From contig NZ_CP150276.1 in assembly GCF_037977235.1 (NCBI RefSeq), forward strand, positions 1,674,001 through 1,738,000: 64,000 nucleotides of DNA, given 5' to 3'. Below, piece after piece: positions 43,119 through 53,501 of this stretch (positions within the stretch are counted from its first letter, which is position 1; every line of letters begins with the position of its first letter). The notes under the pieces were generated by a model, which searched no databases, was not told the DNA's origin, and worked only from the letters and a program-made list of their open reading frames with translations. Source of the stretch: Paenibacillus sp. FSL K6-0276 (GTDB lineage: Bacteria > Bacillota > Bacilli > Paenibacillales > Paenibacillaceae). Made by a program: the position numbers and the translations under genes.

Positions 43119-43655
43119 ATGCAAACGCTGTATTTAGGCTGCTTGGCGCTAGGCGTCATTTTTGCCATAGTCAGCGTCCTGGTGGGGGATGTGATCGGAA
43201 ATGCCCTGCATGGGGTCTTTGATTTCGTATCCGTAGATTTTCTGAATCCCACCGTACTAGCAGGAGGAGTAACCGTGTTTGGTGGAGCGGGCATTCTTCT
43301 TACCCGTTACAGCAACTTGGAAGCTGGGGCCATCGCTGCTTTGTCTTTGTTAACCGCTGCTTTTTTGGGTGTGCTTATGTATTTAGGAGTGGTTAAGCCC
43401 ATGGACAAGAGTGAAATGTCGAATGGTTTCTCTATGAGTGAACTGCCCGGCAAAATCGGGGAAGTCACAGTTCCTGTTCCTGCTAAGGGTTATGGTGAAA
43501 TAATGGTGAAGTTTGGTGCAGGCAATAGCCTGCATACGGCAGCAAGCTTTGATCATGAGCTACTCCCGGCAGGCGTTAAGGTTGTTGTAGTGGAAGTTAG
43601 AGAAGGCGTTGCAATGGTGTCAGAATTTGAGGAGAGAAGAGGAGAGGATCTTTAA
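43119..43655 (+). CDS. NfeD-like membrane protein (YuaF type)
   Basis: A protein of 178 residues with an N-terminal membrane segment (LYLGCLALGVIFAIVSVLVG), two further hydrophobic stretches (VLAGGVTVFGGAGILLTRY, GAIAALSLLTAAFLGVLMYLGVV) and a C-terminal NfeD-type beta-barrel (GEVTVPVPAKGYGEIMVKFGAGNSLHTAASFDHELLPAGVKVVVVEVREGVAMVS). NfeD proteins partner flotillins in membrane microdomains. ATG 43119 follows a perfect AGGAGG. Its stop codon TAA overlaps the floT ATG by one base. Confidence 0.85.
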   Translation: MQTLYLGCLALGVIFAIVSVLVGDVIGNALHGVFDFVSVDFLNPTVLAGGVTVFGGAGILLTRYSNLEAGAIAALSLLTAAFLGVLMYLGVVKPMDKSEMSNGFSMSELPGKIGEVTVPVPAKGYGEIMVKFGAGNSLHTAASFDHELLPAGVKVVVVEVREGVAMVSEFEERRGEDL

Positions 43656-45232
43656 TGTTCGGTATTCCTGATTATTTGTTAATTCCAGCTGTTGTCGTCG
43701 CTGTTCTGTTTGTGCTAGGGATCGCATTCTGGGCACGTTACAAAACTGTAGGACCAGATGAAGGGATGATCGTAACCGGTTCCTTTTTAGGGAACAATCA
43801 TATTTCAGACGATGGTTCTGGACGTAAAATAAAGATTGTTCGCGGGGGCGGGGCGTTTATCCTCCCAGTATTTCAGAAGGCTGAATTTATGTCACTTCTT
43901 TCTCATAAACTCGATGTGACAACTCCGGAAGTATATACCGAGCAAGGTGTACCGGTAATTGCAGACGGTGTTGCGATTATTAAGGTGGGAAGCTCCACTG
44001 AAGATGTGGCAACAGCCGCAGAGCAGTTCATGGGTAAACCCATTGAGGCGCTGAAGAGCGAGGCTCAAGAGGTGCTTGAGGGTCACTTGCGGGCAATACT
44101 CGGTTCGATGACTGTTGAAGAAGTATACCGTAACCGTGATCGTTTTGCGCAAGAGGTTCAAGGTGTGGCGGCACGTGATCTTAAGAAAATGGGTCTGCAA
44201 ATTGTTTCCTTCACCATCAAGGATGTACGAGACAAACATGGATATCTGGAAGCGCTAGGTAAACCGCGAATTGCTGCGGTGAAGCGGGATGCAGAAATCG
44301 CTGAAGCAGAAGCTTTGCGGGATGCGAGAATTCAAAAGGCGAACGCAGAAGAGCAAGGGCAAAAAGCAGAGCTGCTGCGGGATACAAATATCGCCGAAGC
44401 CTCCAAGGATAATCAGCTTAAGGTGGCTGCATTTAAACGGGATCAGGATACCGCGAAGGCGGAAGCTGATCAGGCTTACCATATTCAAGAGGCACGTGCG
44501 AAGCAGACCGTTGTTGAAGAGCAGATGAAGGTTGAACTGGTACGTAAGGAACGTGAAATCGATCTGCAAGCTAAAGAAATTCAGGTTCGCGAGAAGCAGT
44601 ATGATGCGGAAGTGAAGAAAAAAGCGGAGGCGGATCGTTACGCGGTAGAGCAAGCGGCGGAAGCTGATAAGGCGAAGAGAATGCGCGAGGCTGATGCGTT
44701 GCAGTACAGTATCGAAACTCAGGCAAAAGCTACTGCGGAGCAGAAGCGCCTTGAAGGTCAGGCGATGGCGGATGCAGAACTGGCCAAAGGTACAGCGGAT
44801 GCCGAAGTTATCCGGTTGCGTGGTCTTGCGGAAGCAGAAGCCAAAGAGAAGCTGGCGGAAGCCTTCCAGAAATTCGGCGAAGCAGCGGTGCTTGATATTA
44901 TCGTCAAAATGCTGCCAGATTTGGCTGGACAAATTGCGAAGCCACTGGCATCCATTGATAAGCTTACCGTTGTAGATACCGGTAATGGTGAAGGTGCGGC
45001 ACGTGTCAGCAACTATGTAACTCAGCTGATGTCTACTGCCCCTGAGATGCTGAAGAGCGTCTCTGGTATTGACGTGGAGGCCCTAATTAAAGGGCTGACG
45101 ACCAAATCCTCAGGGGCATCTGGAAGTAAGGCAGTTCCAGTCGCACCCGCAGCAGCTTCCCTACAACCTCCAGCAGCATCGGGGGGAGCGAGTAAAGCTT
45201 CAACTTTTGTAGCTGAGCAACCTGAAGAATAA
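43655..45232 (+). CDS. floT: Flotillin-like protein FloT
   Basis: A scaffold protein of 525 residues of functional membrane microdomains. An N-terminal hydrophobic hairpin (DYLLIPAVVVAVLFVLGIAFWA) is followed by the SPFH domain (VPVIADGVAIIKVGSSTEDVATAAEQF, ALKSEAQEVLEGHLRAILGSMTVEEVY). A long Ala/Glu/Lys-rich coiled coil covers about residues 205-400 with repeated EAE-type motifs, and a C-terminal oligomerisation region (LDIIVKMLPDLAGQIAKPLASIDKL) follows. The last 40 residues are low-complexity Ala/Ser/Pro. The gene is coupled to the nfeD-like gene, as in Bacillus yuaF-floT. Confidence 0.95.
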   Translation: MFGIPDYLLIPAVVVAVLFVLGIAFWARYKTVGPDEGMIVTGSFLGNNHISDDGSGRKIKIVRGGGAFILPVFQKAEFMSLLSHKLDVTTPEVYTEQGVPVIADGVAIIKVGSSTEDVATAAEQFMGKPIEALKSEAQEVLEGHLRAILGSMTVEEVYRNRDRFAQEVQGVAARDLKKMGLQIVSFTIKDVRDKHGYLEALGKPRIAAVKRDAEIAEAEALRDARIQKANAEEQGQKAELLRDTNIAEASKDNQLKVAAFKRDQDTAKAEADQAYHIQEARAKQTVVEEQMKVELVRKEREIDLQAKEIQVREKQYDAEVKKKAEADRYAVEQAAEADKAKRMREADALQYSIETQAKATAEQKRLEGQAMADAELAKGTADAEVIRLRGLAEAEAKEKLAEAFQKFGEAAVLDIIVKMLPDLAGQIAKPLASIDKLTVVDTGNGEGAARVSNYVTQLMSTAPEMLKSVSGIDVEALIKGLTTKSSGASGSKAVPVAPAAASLQPPAASGGASKASTFVAEQPEE

Positions 45233-45340
45233 ATAACGAAATCCACATAGATTCATTTCACTTAAGGTATGTCCGGTGAATACTCCCGGCCATACCCTAT
45301 GTTTTATTTCTGAGCTTGAGAATAGGAGAGGTGCACGAGC

Positions 45341-46048
45341 TTGCAGCTGATTTTAGATAATATCCATAAGAGCTTTGATGGTAAACAGGTAATTAAAGGT
45401 GCAGACTTTACCTTTGAAAAAGGAAAGATATACGGTCTGCTCGGACGGAATGGAGCAGGTAAAACCTCACTTTTCAATTGTCTGAGTGGAGAGATCCAAA
45501 TGGATAGCGGCGCTGCTTTTATTGGTGAGAAAGATTGTACCCATCCGCTTCGTGAAGAGGACATCGGATATGTGTTTTCTCTGCCCATTTTGCCTGAATT
45601 TCTGACAGGTTATGAGTTCGTAAAGTTTTATATGGACATTAACCGTGAAAAGATCGATCCGAAGAAAAGCATTGAAGATTATTTTTCCATTATTAAGTTT
45701 CAAGAAGAAGATCGACACCGACTGATCAAGGGTTATTCCCACGGGATGAAGAATAAAATTCAAATGCTCTGCTTTATCATTACTCGACCGCCCTTGATTT
45801 TGCTGGATGAGCCGTTAACCTCTTTTGATGTTGTTGTGGCTCTTGAGATCAAGAAGCTGCTACGTGAGATGAAGCAGGATCACATCATTATTTTTTCAAC
45901 GCATATTTTGCAATTAGCCGCCGATTTATGTGACGAGCTGGTTATTTTAAATCATGGAACCCTTCAAGAAATTCCACGTGAGACCCTGCAAAGTCCGGAA
46001 TTTGAGGAGCAGATTATAGCTTTACTACAGGATGGCAACAATGATTAG
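45341..46048 (+). CDS. ABC transporter ATP-binding protein
   Basis: A nucleotide-binding protein of 235 residues. Walker A is GLLGRNGAGKTS, the signature region IKGYSHGMKNKIQ, Walker B PLILLDEPLTSFD, and the switch His lies in IIIFSTHILQLAADLCDELVILNHG. It is of the export or ABC-2 class. The start is a TTG at 45341 behind AGGAGAGGTG. It overlaps the following membrane gene by 17 bases, so the two form one transporter. Confidence 0.93.
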   Translation: MQLILDNIHKSFDGKQVIKGADFTFEKGKIYGLLGRNGAGKTSLFNCLSGEIQMDSGAAFIGEKDCTHPLREEDIGYVFSLPILPEFLTGYEFVKFYMDINREKIDPKKSIEDYFSIIKFQEEDRHRLIKGYSHGMKNKIQMLCFIITRPPLILLDEPLTSFDVVVALEIKKLLREMKQDHIIIFSTHILQLAADLCDELVILNHGTLQEIPRETLQSPEFEEQIIALLQDGNND

Positions 46049-47654
46049 GACACTTCGCAGCATTCAGAGGATTCGAGGTTCGTCTGGAGCCAATCGGCTA
46101 ATTTACTATTTCAAAAAGCTACCTGTTCTTGGCAAACTTTTAAAAGATGATATCTACTCCAATGTTGCACTTAAACAAGTCTTCGCTGGGATTGTACTTG
46201 TACTGAAGGTATTGTGGGGATTTTTAAATAAGTTCGCCTACTTGGGTATAGTGGTATATTTGCCAATTGTCCTTACAAACAAAGAATTGCCGCTCGCCGA
46301 ACAGTATGCGTTGTTCTTACATATCTTTGTAGTTCTGAGTTTTATAGTAGCTGCGGTCTCGAATGTATTTATTTTGGAGCCCAAACGGGATAAATACATA
46401 TGTGTGAAGCTGATGAGAATTCCGGCTAAGCAGTATATGCATGCTACGCTTTTGCTTAAAGGCCTGACGTTCTTTATATATTTCTTACCGGCTTTAACCG
46501 TCTTTGTGGGAATTTTTGGAGCACCACTGTGGCATGGAGTATGGCTTACACTACTGTTAACTGCCTGGAGAATAGTCACTGAGGCGCTGAATCTTTGGTT
46601 TTTTGACAAAAAAGGAATTGTGTTAGTCAAAAAGTTGGGCTGGGTATGGTCCGTGATTGGACTAGGTTGTCTACTTGCCTATGTGCCTCTATATCTAGGG
46701 TATTCTTTTGTAAATGATGCGATAGGACTTAGTGTCCCAGTGAGCTTTGTAATTGTAATTCTTGGTGGGATTGCAGGTGTGTATATTGGGAAATATCCTA
46801 ACTATCGCAGCGCTGTAGATGTCGTTACCAAGATAGATGATCCACTGCTGGATATGAGCCGGATGATGAAAGAGGCAAGGGTGGCAGAAGTTCAGACCAA
46901 GGAGAAGGACTTTTCGCCGGAACAACTAAAGGATCAACAATTTCAAGGAAAGTCAGGATACGCCTACTTGAATGCTATTTTTTTCTCCAGACATAAACGC
47001 TTGTTAATTCAACCCATCCAGAGACGTGTGACAATCATTGGTGTGCTCTTTATAGTGGCAGTCCTAATTATGTTCATTTCTCCAGAGACTTTCTCCAAGT
47101 TAACGACATATTTGCTCGGTGGACTACCCTTTTTCGTATTTATTATGAACTACACCTCTATAGGTGAGCGAGTGTGCAAAGCGATGTTTTACAATTGTGA
47201 TCTAAGCTTATTGCGCTATGGATTCTATCGTGAACAAGCTTCAACTCTGGACAATTTTAAGATACGTCTTATTAAATTGAGTGGACTAAATCTTATTCCT
47301 GCTTTCGCCATTTGTATAGCATGTACCTTTCTGTTGCTACTCTCTGGAGAAGAATGGGGATTGGTGGATGCGGTGATCTTTTGGGTAACGATTCTTTGTC
47401 TTTCTTTGTTCTTTTCGGTGCATCACTTGTTCATGTATTATATTTTTCAACCGTACAGCACGGAGCTTAATATGAAGAATCCATTCTTTTTTATCATCAA
47501 CAGCATTGTATTGGGACTCAGTGTGGCTTGTATCGGAATCTCAAGTACATCCTCATTTTTTTCGTTAATTGTTCTTGCGGGAACTATTGCTTATATGGTT
47601 ATCGCTGTGACAATGGTCTACAAGTTCTCCAGCAGAACCTTTCGGGTAAAATAG
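46032..47654 (+). CDS. ABC-type membrane permease, large
   Basis: A membrane protein of about 540 residues encoded directly after its ATPase. Two hydrophobic blocks, each of five or six segments (VALKQVFAGIVLVLKVLWGFL to WSVIGLGCLLAYVPLYLG, and RRVTIIGVLFIVAVLIMF to IVLAGTIAYMVIAVTMVY), are separated by a charged cytoplasmic loop around residues 265-325. I do not recognise a closer family; ABC-2-like permeases of this length with a single ATPase occur in Firmicutes. The substrate is unknown. Alternative starts are ATG 46032 and ATG 46041; the second is better spaced from CAGGA. Confidence 0.8.
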   Translation: MATMIRTLRSIQRIRGSSGANRLIYYFKKLPVLGKLLKDDIYSNVALKQVFAGIVLVLKVLWGFLNKFAYLGIVVYLPIVLTNKELPLAEQYALFLHIFVVLSFIVAAVSNVFILEPKRDKYICVKLMRIPAKQYMHATLLLKGLTFFIYFLPALTVFVGIFGAPLWHGVWLTLLLTAWRIVTEALNLWFFDKKGIVLVKKLGWVWSVIGLGCLLAYVPLYLGYSFVNDAIGLSVPVSFVIVILGGIAGVYIGKYPNYRSAVDVVTKIDDPLLDMSRMMKEARVAEVQTKEKDFSPEQLKDQQFQGKSGYAYLNAIFFSRHKRLLIQPIQRRVTIIGVLFIVAVLIMFISPETFSKLTTYLLGGLPFFVFIMNYTSIGERVCKAMFYNCDLSLLRYGFYREQASTLDNFKIRLIKLSGLNLIPAFAICIACTFLLLLSGEEWGLVDAVIFWVTILCLSLFFSVHHLFMYYIFQPYSTELNMKNPFFFIINSIVLGLSVACIGISSTSSFFSLIVLAGTIAYMVIAVTMVYKFSSRTFRVK

Positions 47655-47785
47655 AACGCAGAGTGTTCTTCTAAAATCGGATTGTTGGTGATATGATGGT
47701 AGCGAATAGTTTCATTTAATCGTACCGTTTCATGTTGCGTTTGCTGCTTGGAAGTCAGGTGTTAGAGATAAAAGAGGTGGCAAAT

Positions 47786-48664
47786 ATGAGTAGCATAACA
47801 GTAGCAAAGGTGTTAAATAACAACGTTATCATTGCCCAGCATCCCCAATATTCCGAGGTTGTAGTTATTGGTAAAGGGATAGGGTTTAATCGAAAACGGC
47901 ATGACAAGATTAATCTAGCCTCCGTGGAGAAGATGTTTATTCTTCGCAGCCAGGAAGAGCAGGAACAATATAAACAGCTTATTCCCCAAGTGGACGAGAA
48001 GTTGATTGAGATCGTACATGAAATTTTGTTATATATTATGCATAGCAGTCGTCAGCCGCTTAATGAGCATGTTCACATTGCCCTTACTGATCATATCTCA
48101 TTTGCTATACGGCGTTATGAACAAGATATCCCAATTCATAACCCGTTTCTGTATGAGACTAAAGAGATTTATCCTGAAGAATATAAGATGGCAGAGTATG
48201 CGATTAAGCGGATCAATGAAGGCATGGGTGTGGAATTGCCCGTAGATGAAGTTGGTTTTGTGGCTCTTCATATCGTTAGTGCGCTTAGTAATAGACAGAT
48301 TTCCGAGGTCAGGCAGCATTCCCTTTTAATTGGGGATTTGATCGGAATCGTAGAGAATAATCTGGAATATCGAATCCCGCGTGATTCACTTGATTATTCG
48401 CGATTGGTGACCCATTTACGATTCGTTCTAGAAAGACTGCGCCGTGGAGAATCGGTAAGAGAGACTTCTACGCTGGATGGCCTCATGAAGCGAGAGTATC
48501 CCGAAATGTATACATTGGCATGGCAATTAACTAAGGTTATCGAAAACCGAGTGCGAATTCCTGTGTATCCAGCAGAAGTAAGCTATTTGACGATCCATTT
48601 ACAGCGTCTTGCTCAGAAGAAAGAGGATGAAATGGATATGGATACGAATGATAAAGCTGAATAA
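47786..48664 (+). CDS. glcT: PtsGHI operon antiterminator (BglG family, GlcT type)
   Basis: A protein of 292 residues. An RNA-binding domain at residues 1-58 (SSITVAKVLNNNVIIAQHPQYSEVVVIGKGIGFNRKRHDKI) is followed by two PTS regulation domains with conserved His residues (DHISFAIRRYEQDIPIHNPF, GFVALHIVSA; SRLVTHLRFVLERL, LTIHLQRLA). GlcT binds a hairpin in the ptsG leader and prevents termination when glucose enters; without glucose it is inactivated by phosphorylation from PtsG. The target sequence is present at 48769-48800. ATG 47786 follows AGAGGTGG; earlier in-frame starts have no such site. Confidence 0.93.
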   Translation: MSSITVAKVLNNNVIIAQHPQYSEVVVIGKGIGFNRKRHDKINLASVEKMFILRSQEEQEQYKQLIPQVDEKLIEIVHEILLYIMHSSRQPLNEHVHIALTDHISFAIRRYEQDIPIHNPFLYETKEIYPEEYKMAEYAIKRINEGMGVELPVDEVGFVALHIVSALSNRQISEVRQHSLLIGDLIGIVENNLEYRIPRDSLDYSRLVTHLRFVLERLRRGESVRETSTLDGLMKREYPEMYTLAWQLTKVIENRVRIPVYPAEVSYLTIHLQRLAQKKEDEMDMDTNDKAE

Positions 48665-48708
48665 AAATGTCCACTATGCAGGTAATCAATGATTCACATA
48701 AAAAAAGC

Positions 48709-48737
48709 TTGTCACTTCTAAAAAACGGTGCTACAAT
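48709..48737 (+). promoter_or_regulatory. Promoter of ptsGHI
   Basis: TTGTCA (48709-48714), a 17-base spacer and TACAAT (48732-48737), directly upstream of the antiterminator target. Confidence 0.8.
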
Positions 48738-48768
48738 ATCCGTGTCTTAATTAAAACAGAATACCAAG

Positions 48769-48891
48769 CGTGTAACTGATTCGATCAGGCATGAGTGATT
48801 TACAGTATTTTGGTTGCTAGACCCCATCTTGGGGTAATCTAACCTTAGAGTTAGAAAACAACCTTCATACTGTGTTGCTCATGCCTTTTTT
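48769..48891 (+). promoter_or_regulatory. GlcT-responsive antiterminator (RAT) and overlapping terminator
   Basis: GTGTAACTGATTCGATCAGG followed by CATGAGTGATT (48769-48800) closely matches the known ptsG RAT of Bacillus. The terminator overlaps it: GGCATGAG (48788-48795) pairs with CTCATGCC (48878-48885) followed by six T, with inner pairing of ACAGTAT with ATACTGT and GGTTG with CAACC, and a CCCCA / TGGGG top hairpin. The two structures share 48788-48800 and so exclude each other. GlcT binding should stabilise the first and let transcription reach ptsG. Confidence 0.93.
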
Positions 48892-48936
48892 GGCGTCTGT
48901 TTTACTGAGAAATCCGATTAATGAAAGGAAGTGACC

Positions 48937-51003
48937 ATGATGTTCAAAAAGCTGTTCGGCGTTTTACAAAGAGTTGGTAAAGCGCTAATGCTCCCAGTAG
49001 CCATACTGCCAGCTGCCGGTCTGCTCCTTGGAATAGGAAACATGCTGGTAAATCCCGACTTTCTACAATACGTTCCAGCACTGCAGAACGATGTGGTTCA
49101 GGCAATTGCCAACGTATTGATGAACTCAGGGCAAATTGTATTTGATAATCTATCCTTACTATTTGCCGTGGGTGTTGCGATCGGTTTATCCGGGGGTGAG
49201 GGTGTTGCTGGTCTAGCCGCTATTATCGGTTTCCTCGTGATGAATGTTACGATGGGTACTGTAATTGGCGTCAATGATTATGTCCTGAGCCAAGGCGATT
49301 TTTCCTATGCTAGTGTCTTAGGAATTCCAACACTGCAAACAGGGGTGTTTGGAGGTATACTCGTCGGTATATTGGCTTCGTCCATGTACAAGCGATTCTT
49401 CAAAATTGAGCTTCCATCCTATCTGGGCTTCTTCGCAGGTAAACGTTTCGTTCCGATCATGACTGCGGTAACGGCTTTGATTCTCGGTCTGGTATTGACC
49501 TTGGTTTGGCCGCCAATCCAGCACGGTCTGAACTATATATCACAAAGTATGATTGATACGAATAAAACGCTCGCTGCGTTTATCTTCGGAATGGTCGAAC
49601 GCTCGTTGATTCCTTTTGGTCTGCATCACATTTTCTATTCTCCGTTCTGGTATGAATTTGGTACCTACGTAGATAAAGCCGGAGAATTGGTACGCGGTGA
49701 CCAACGGATCTTCATGCAGCAGCTTCGTGATGGCGTAGAATTCACAGCAGGGACATTTACAACAGGTAAGTATCCGTTCATGATGTTTGGTCTTCCAGCA
49801 GCAGCTTTGGCCATCTACCATGAAGCTAAACCTCATAATAAAAAGATTGTCGGAGGTTTGATGCTTTCCGCAGCATTGACTTCGTTCCTGACAGGGATCA
49901 CTGAACCACTCGAATTCTCATTCCTGTTCGTGGCTCCATTGTTGTTCGCTGTACATTGTGTGTTTGCTGGTTTGTCCTTTATGACCATGCATATCCTTAA
50001 TGTCAAGATCGGTATGACATTCTCGGGGGGCTTTATCGATTACGTGCTCTTTGGTATCATTCCGAACCGTACGGCTTGGTGGCTCGTAATTCCAGTAGGG
50101 CTTGCCCTTGCCTTAATTTACTACTTTGGATTCCGCTTTGTTATTCGGAAGTTCAATCTGATGACACCGGGTCGTGAAGAAGATACGGATGAAACCGAAG
50201 ATACGAACACAGAATCAATTTCTAAAACTGGTGATGATCTACCTCGGAACATCTTGTCCGCGTTGGGTGGTAAAGAGAACATCATTCATCTTGATGCTTG
50301 TATTACTCGCCTTCGTGTTGAGGTTAAGGATAAATCAGGTGTGGATAAGAATCGTCTTAAGAAGCTAGGTGCATCAGGCGTGCTCGAAGTGGGTAATAAC
50401 GTTCAAGCGATCTTCGGCACACGTTCGGACACCATAAAATCGCAGATGCAAGATGTAATTAGCGGGAAGACACCTGCACCAACACCGGTAGCGGCTGCGC
50501 CACAGCCTGAAGAAGAAAAGCAGGCGGGTGAAGCTGGTGAAGCGATTATCAAGGAAGATATTGTCTCCCCGGTAAATGGTGAACTAGTGGATATCACTGA
50601 GGTTCCTGATGCGGTATTCTCTCAAAAAATGACGGGTGACGGTTTTGCTTTCCTGTCCGATGATGGGAAGATTGCTTCACCGGTCTACGGTAAAGTATTC
50701 AACGTATTCCCGAGCAAGCATGCCATCGGTATTATGTCCGATGGAGGCAAGGAAGTGCTCGTTCATATCGGGGTCAATACAGTTAAGCTTAAAGGTCAAG
50801 GCTTTACGGTTCTTGTCGAAGAGGGCGACCTTATAGCTGCTGGACAGCCGATTATGGAAGTGGATTTGGAATATGTAAAAGCACATGCACCATCTGTAAT
50901 GTCTCCTGTTATCTTCTCTAATTTGCCGGAAGGCTCTTCCGTAACATTGAAGAAGCCAGGCAAGGTATCTATTGGGGATAAGGATATTATTACAATCCAG
51001 TAA
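48937..51003 (+). CDS. ptsG: Glucose-specific PTS permease, EIICBA
   Basis: A membrane permease of 688 residues with all three domains fused. EIIC (about 1-400) has many hydrophobic segments and the signatures [14 protein letters not shown] and [34 protein letters not shown] carries the phosphorylated Cys455 in [12 protein letters not shown]. After a linker rich in Ala and Pro, EIIA contains the active His610 in [17 protein letters not shown]. It transports glucose while phosphorylating it and also signals to GlcT. ATG 48937 or 48940 follows AAAGGAAG. Expression is controlled by the RAT-terminator. Confidence 0.97.
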   Translation: MMFKKLFGVLQRVGKALMLPVAILPAAGLLLGIGNMLVNPDFLQYVPALQNDVVQAIANVLMNSGQIVFDNLSLLFAVGVAIGLSGGEGVAGLAAIIGFLVMNVTMGTVIGVNDYVLSQGDFSYASVLGIPTLQTGVFGGILVGILASSMYKRFFKIELPSYLGFFAGKRFVPIMTAVTALILGLVLTLVWPPIQHGLNYISQSMIDTNKTLAAFIFGMVERSLIPFGLHHIFYSPFWYEFGTYVDKAGELVRGDQRIFMQQLRDGVEFTAGTFTTGKYPFMMFGLPAAALAIYHEAKPHNKKIVGGLMLSAALTSFLTGITEPLEFSFLFVAPLLFAVHCVFAGLSFMTMHILNVKIGMTFSGGFIDYVLFGIIPNRTAWWLVIPVGLALALIYYFGFRFVIRKFNLMTPGREEDTDETEDTNTESISKTGDDLPRNILSALGGKENIIHLDACITRLRVEVKDKSGVDKNRLKKLGASGVLEVGNNVQAIFGTRSDTIKSQMQDVISGKTPAPTPVAAAPQPEEEKQAGEAGEAIIKEDIVSPVNGELVDITEVPDAVFSQKMTGDGFAFLSDDGKIASPVYGKVFNVFPSKHAIGIMSDGGKEVLVHIGVNTVKLKGQGFTVLVEEGDLIAAGQPIMEVDLEYVKAHAPSVMSPVIFSNLPEGSSVTLKKPGKVSIGDKDIITIQ

Positions 51004-51012
51004 AAGTGCAAG

Positions 51013-51051
51013 GGCTAACGCTTCCTTTAAACATTAAAGGAAGCGTTAGCC
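51013..51051 (+). repeat. Perfect 18-base hairpin between ptsG and ptsH
   Basis: The arms 51013-51030 and 51034-51051 are exact inverses around ACA. There is no T tract after the stem, so it looks more like an RNA processing or stabilising element, or a leaky terminator, than a full stop. Confidence 0.75.
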
Positions 51052-51108
51052 TTCACGATAAATTAATTAAAAAATATTCTATTAAAAGAAAGCGAGTTGG
51101 ATAATATT

Positions 51109-51384
51109 ATGCAAACAACATTCAGAATTATCGATGAAGATGGAATTCACGCACGTCCGGCAACAGCCTTGGTAAATACAGCTACGAAATTCAAAGGTAC
51201 AGAAGCTTATGCAGAAGCTAAAGGCAAAAAAGTAACTTTAAAATCCATTCTTGGAGTATTGTCTCTGGGTCTTGAAGCTGGAGACACTTTGTCTCTGATT
51301 ACTGAAGGTAGCGAAGAAGCTGAAGCTCTAAAGGCACTACAAGAAGTAATGATTAAAGAAGGGCTAGGGGAAATCCATGAATAA
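51109..51384 (+). CDS. ptsH: Phosphocarrier protein HPr
   Basis: A protein of 91 residues that passes phosphate from EI to sugar permeases. The active-site His14 lies in [12 protein letters not shown], and the regulatory Ser46, target of HPr kinase, in [16 protein letters not shown]; phospho-Ser46 is the CcpA co-repressor in Firmicutes. The spacing between the two is one residue longer than in Bacillus. ATG 51109 is preferred over TTG 51097. The stop overlaps the ptsI start region by eight bases. Confidence 0.96.
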   Translation: MQTTFRIIDEDGIHARPATALVNTATKFKGTEAYAEAKGKKVTLKSILGVLSLGLEAGDTLSLITEGSEEAEALKALQEVMIKEGLGEIHE

Positions 51385-53089
51385 AATTTCAGGAATCGCG
51401 GCTTCAGCAGGGATTGCAGTAGCCCGTGCTTTTATCCTGAAACATCCGGATTATACAATTACGAAGACTAGTATCAGTGATCCTGAAGCGGAAGTCGCCA
51501 AGTTGAATGACGCACTCTCGAAATCAAGTGCCGAATTGCAAACCATTAAAGAGCGTACTTTAGCAGAACTAGGAGAGAAGAAGGCAGAGATTTTTGCATC
51601 CCATCTCCTAATTCTTGAGGACCCTGAGCTGATCAATCCTGTAATTGATAAAATTCGTCAGGAATCGGTTAACGCGGACTATGCACTAAACGAAGTAGCT
51701 ACACAATTCATTGAAATGTTCGAAAACATGAAGAGTGCTTACTTACAGGAACGTGCTGCTGACATGCGTGATGTGACCAAACGCCTGCTGAACCACTTGC
51801 TGGGTATCCATTATGTTAGTCCTGCAGAGATCAGTGAAGAGGTTATTGTTATCGCTGAGGATTTGACTCCATCTGACACAGCACAGCTAAATCGCAAGTT
51901 CGTTAAAGGATTCACAACAAACATTGGTGGACGTACGTCCCACTCAGCGATTATGGCACGCTCTTTGGAAATTCCGGCGGTTGTTGGAACTAAGAATGTG
52001 ATGTCAGTAGTGAATTCTGGCGATCTAGTGATTGTCGATGGTCTGAACGGAGACGTTCTTATTAATCCTAGTGAAGCAGAAGTGGCAGAGTACGTCCGCA
52101 AGCAGGAAGCTTACGACTTGCAAATTGCGGAATGGAAGAAACTTCGTGATAAACCAACGATTTCTGCAGACGGTAAACATGTGGAGCTGGCTGCCAATAT
52201 CGGTACACCAAACGATGTCAATGGTGTAATTGAGAATGGTGGCGAAGGTGTAGGTTTGTATCGTACTGAGTTTCTATACATGGGCCGCGATAAGCTGCCT
52301 TCTGAGGAAATTCAATATAACGCCTACCGCACTGTGCTTGAGAATATGAAAGGCAAACCGGTAGTAGTACGTACGCTTGATATCGGTGGCGATAAAGAGC
52401 TTCCATATCTGGACCTTCCAAAGGAAATGAACCCTTTCTTAGGATTCCGTGCGATTCGTCTTTGTCTAGATCGTCAGGATATTTTCCGTACTCAACTGCG
52501 TGCTTTACTAAGAGCAAGTGTTCATGGGGATCTTCGCATTATGTTTCCTATGATTGCAACACTTGGTGAATTCCGCGCAGCCCGCGATCTTCTACTTGAA
52601 GAGAAAGCAAAGCTGCGTGAAGAAGGCAAGGAAGTCTCTGACAACATTCAGCTCGGCATAATGGTTGAGATTCCATCCACTGCTGTACTGGCTGACCAGT
52701 TTGCGAAGGAAGTTGATTTCTTCAGTATTGGTACGAATGATCTTATTCAATATACAATGGCTGCTGATCGTATGAATGAACAGGTTTCTTACCTGTATCA
52801 GCCTTACAATCCGGCCATCCTTCGTTTGGTCAAGAACGTAATTGATGCAGCGCATGCAGAGGGTAAATGGACGGGAATGTGCGGTGAAATGGCTGGGGAC
52901 GCAACAGCGATTCCACTCTTGCTAGGTCTTGGTCTTGATGAATTCAGTATGAGTGCAACGTCAATTCTGCCAGCACGTAGTCAAATTTCTAAATTGTCGG
53001 CTGCCGACATGAAGGAACTGGCTGCAAAAGCACTGCAACTTGGCACTGCTGAAGAAGTAGCTGCACTTGTTCAAAGCATCACTAATTAA
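51377..53089 (+). CDS. ptsI: Phosphoenolpyruvate--protein phosphotransferase (enzyme I)
   Basis: The protein has 570 residues and starts the phosphate relay by taking phosphate from phosphoenolpyruvate. An N-terminal HPr-binding and phosphohistidine part has the active His189 in [21 protein letters not shown]; the C-terminal PEP-binding barrel contains [44 protein letters not shown] and the essential Cys in [10 protein letters not shown]. It overlaps ptsH by eight bases, showing translational coupling. Confidence 0.97.
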   Translation: MNKISGIAASAGIAVARAFILKHPDYTITKTSISDPEAEVAKLNDALSKSSAELQTIKERTLAELGEKKAEIFASHLLILEDPELINPVIDKIRQESVNADYALNEVATQFIEMFENMKSAYLQERAADMRDVTKRLLNHLLGIHYVSPAEISEEVIVIAEDLTPSDTAQLNRKFVKGFTTNIGGRTSHSAIMARSLEIPAVVGTKNVMSVVNSGDLVIVDGLNGDVLINPSEAEVAEYVRKQEAYDLQIAEWKKLRDKPTISADGKHVELAANIGTPNDVNGVIENGGEGVGLYRTEFLYMGRDKLPSEEIQYNAYRTVLENMKGKPVVVRTLDIGGDKELPYLDLPKEMNPFLGFRAIRLCLDRQDIFRTQLRALLRASVHGDLRIMFPMIATLGEFRAARDLLLEEKAKLREEGKEVSDNIQLGIMVEIPSTAVLADQFAKEVDFFSIGTNDLIQYTMAADRMNEQVSYLYQPYNPAILRLVKNVIDAAHAEGKWTGMCGEMAGDATAIPLLLGLGLDEFSMSATSILPARSQISKLSAADMKELAAKALQLGTAEEVAALVQSITN

Positions 53090-53143
53090 TTATTTACGTA
53101 TGCATTACTCCGTTTAAGCGTTTCATAGCTTTCCAACTACTAT

Positions 53144-53178
53144 TACCGACTTCCGATGTTTGGAGGTCGGTTTTTTTT
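53144..53178 (+). terminator. Terminator of ptsGHI
   Basis: ACCGAC (53145-53150) pairs with GTCGGT (53166-53171), with an inner TCC / GGA, followed by eight T. Confidence 0.88.
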
Positions 53179-53501
53179 GTGTTTACAACCTAAATTAACT
53201 TCTTAAATTGGCTTATGTTCATACGTGAGCGTTATACTTATTTTAGAATAGCTGCGTTCACTTTATATTTGTTTTATTGTACAGATGTCTATTCCGATAG
53301 TAATAGTGATGAGTATAAAGTCAGCAAGGAACCCAAACCTGTAAGTATCTCTTACATATAATAGTAAGGATCCATAGAAAGTTTATACTCCATAATCGAC
53401 TTGCAGAGCTGTGCAAGTATTAATACGAAGAAAAATGGTAATATTTGGGCTTATAAGCATCCCTACAAGTTAGACAGGGAGCCATAGGATGGTGTTAATT
53501 C
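53179..53501. other. Intergenic region before the pullulanase gene
   Basis: No gene is visible. It holds two small dyads: GTAAG-TATCT-CTTAC (53341-53355) and ACTTGCA-GAGCTG-TGCAAGT (53399-53418). The second could be an operator for the pullulanase gene; it also resembles an isolated unit of array B, and the two dyads are about 60 bases apart. No clear promoter could be chosen. Confidence 0.4.

Noticed and set aside
44255..44932. Long antisense open frame of 225 codons in floT
   Set aside because: It is the mirror of the Ala/Glu/Lys-rich coiled coil, whose codon bias removes stops on the other strand.
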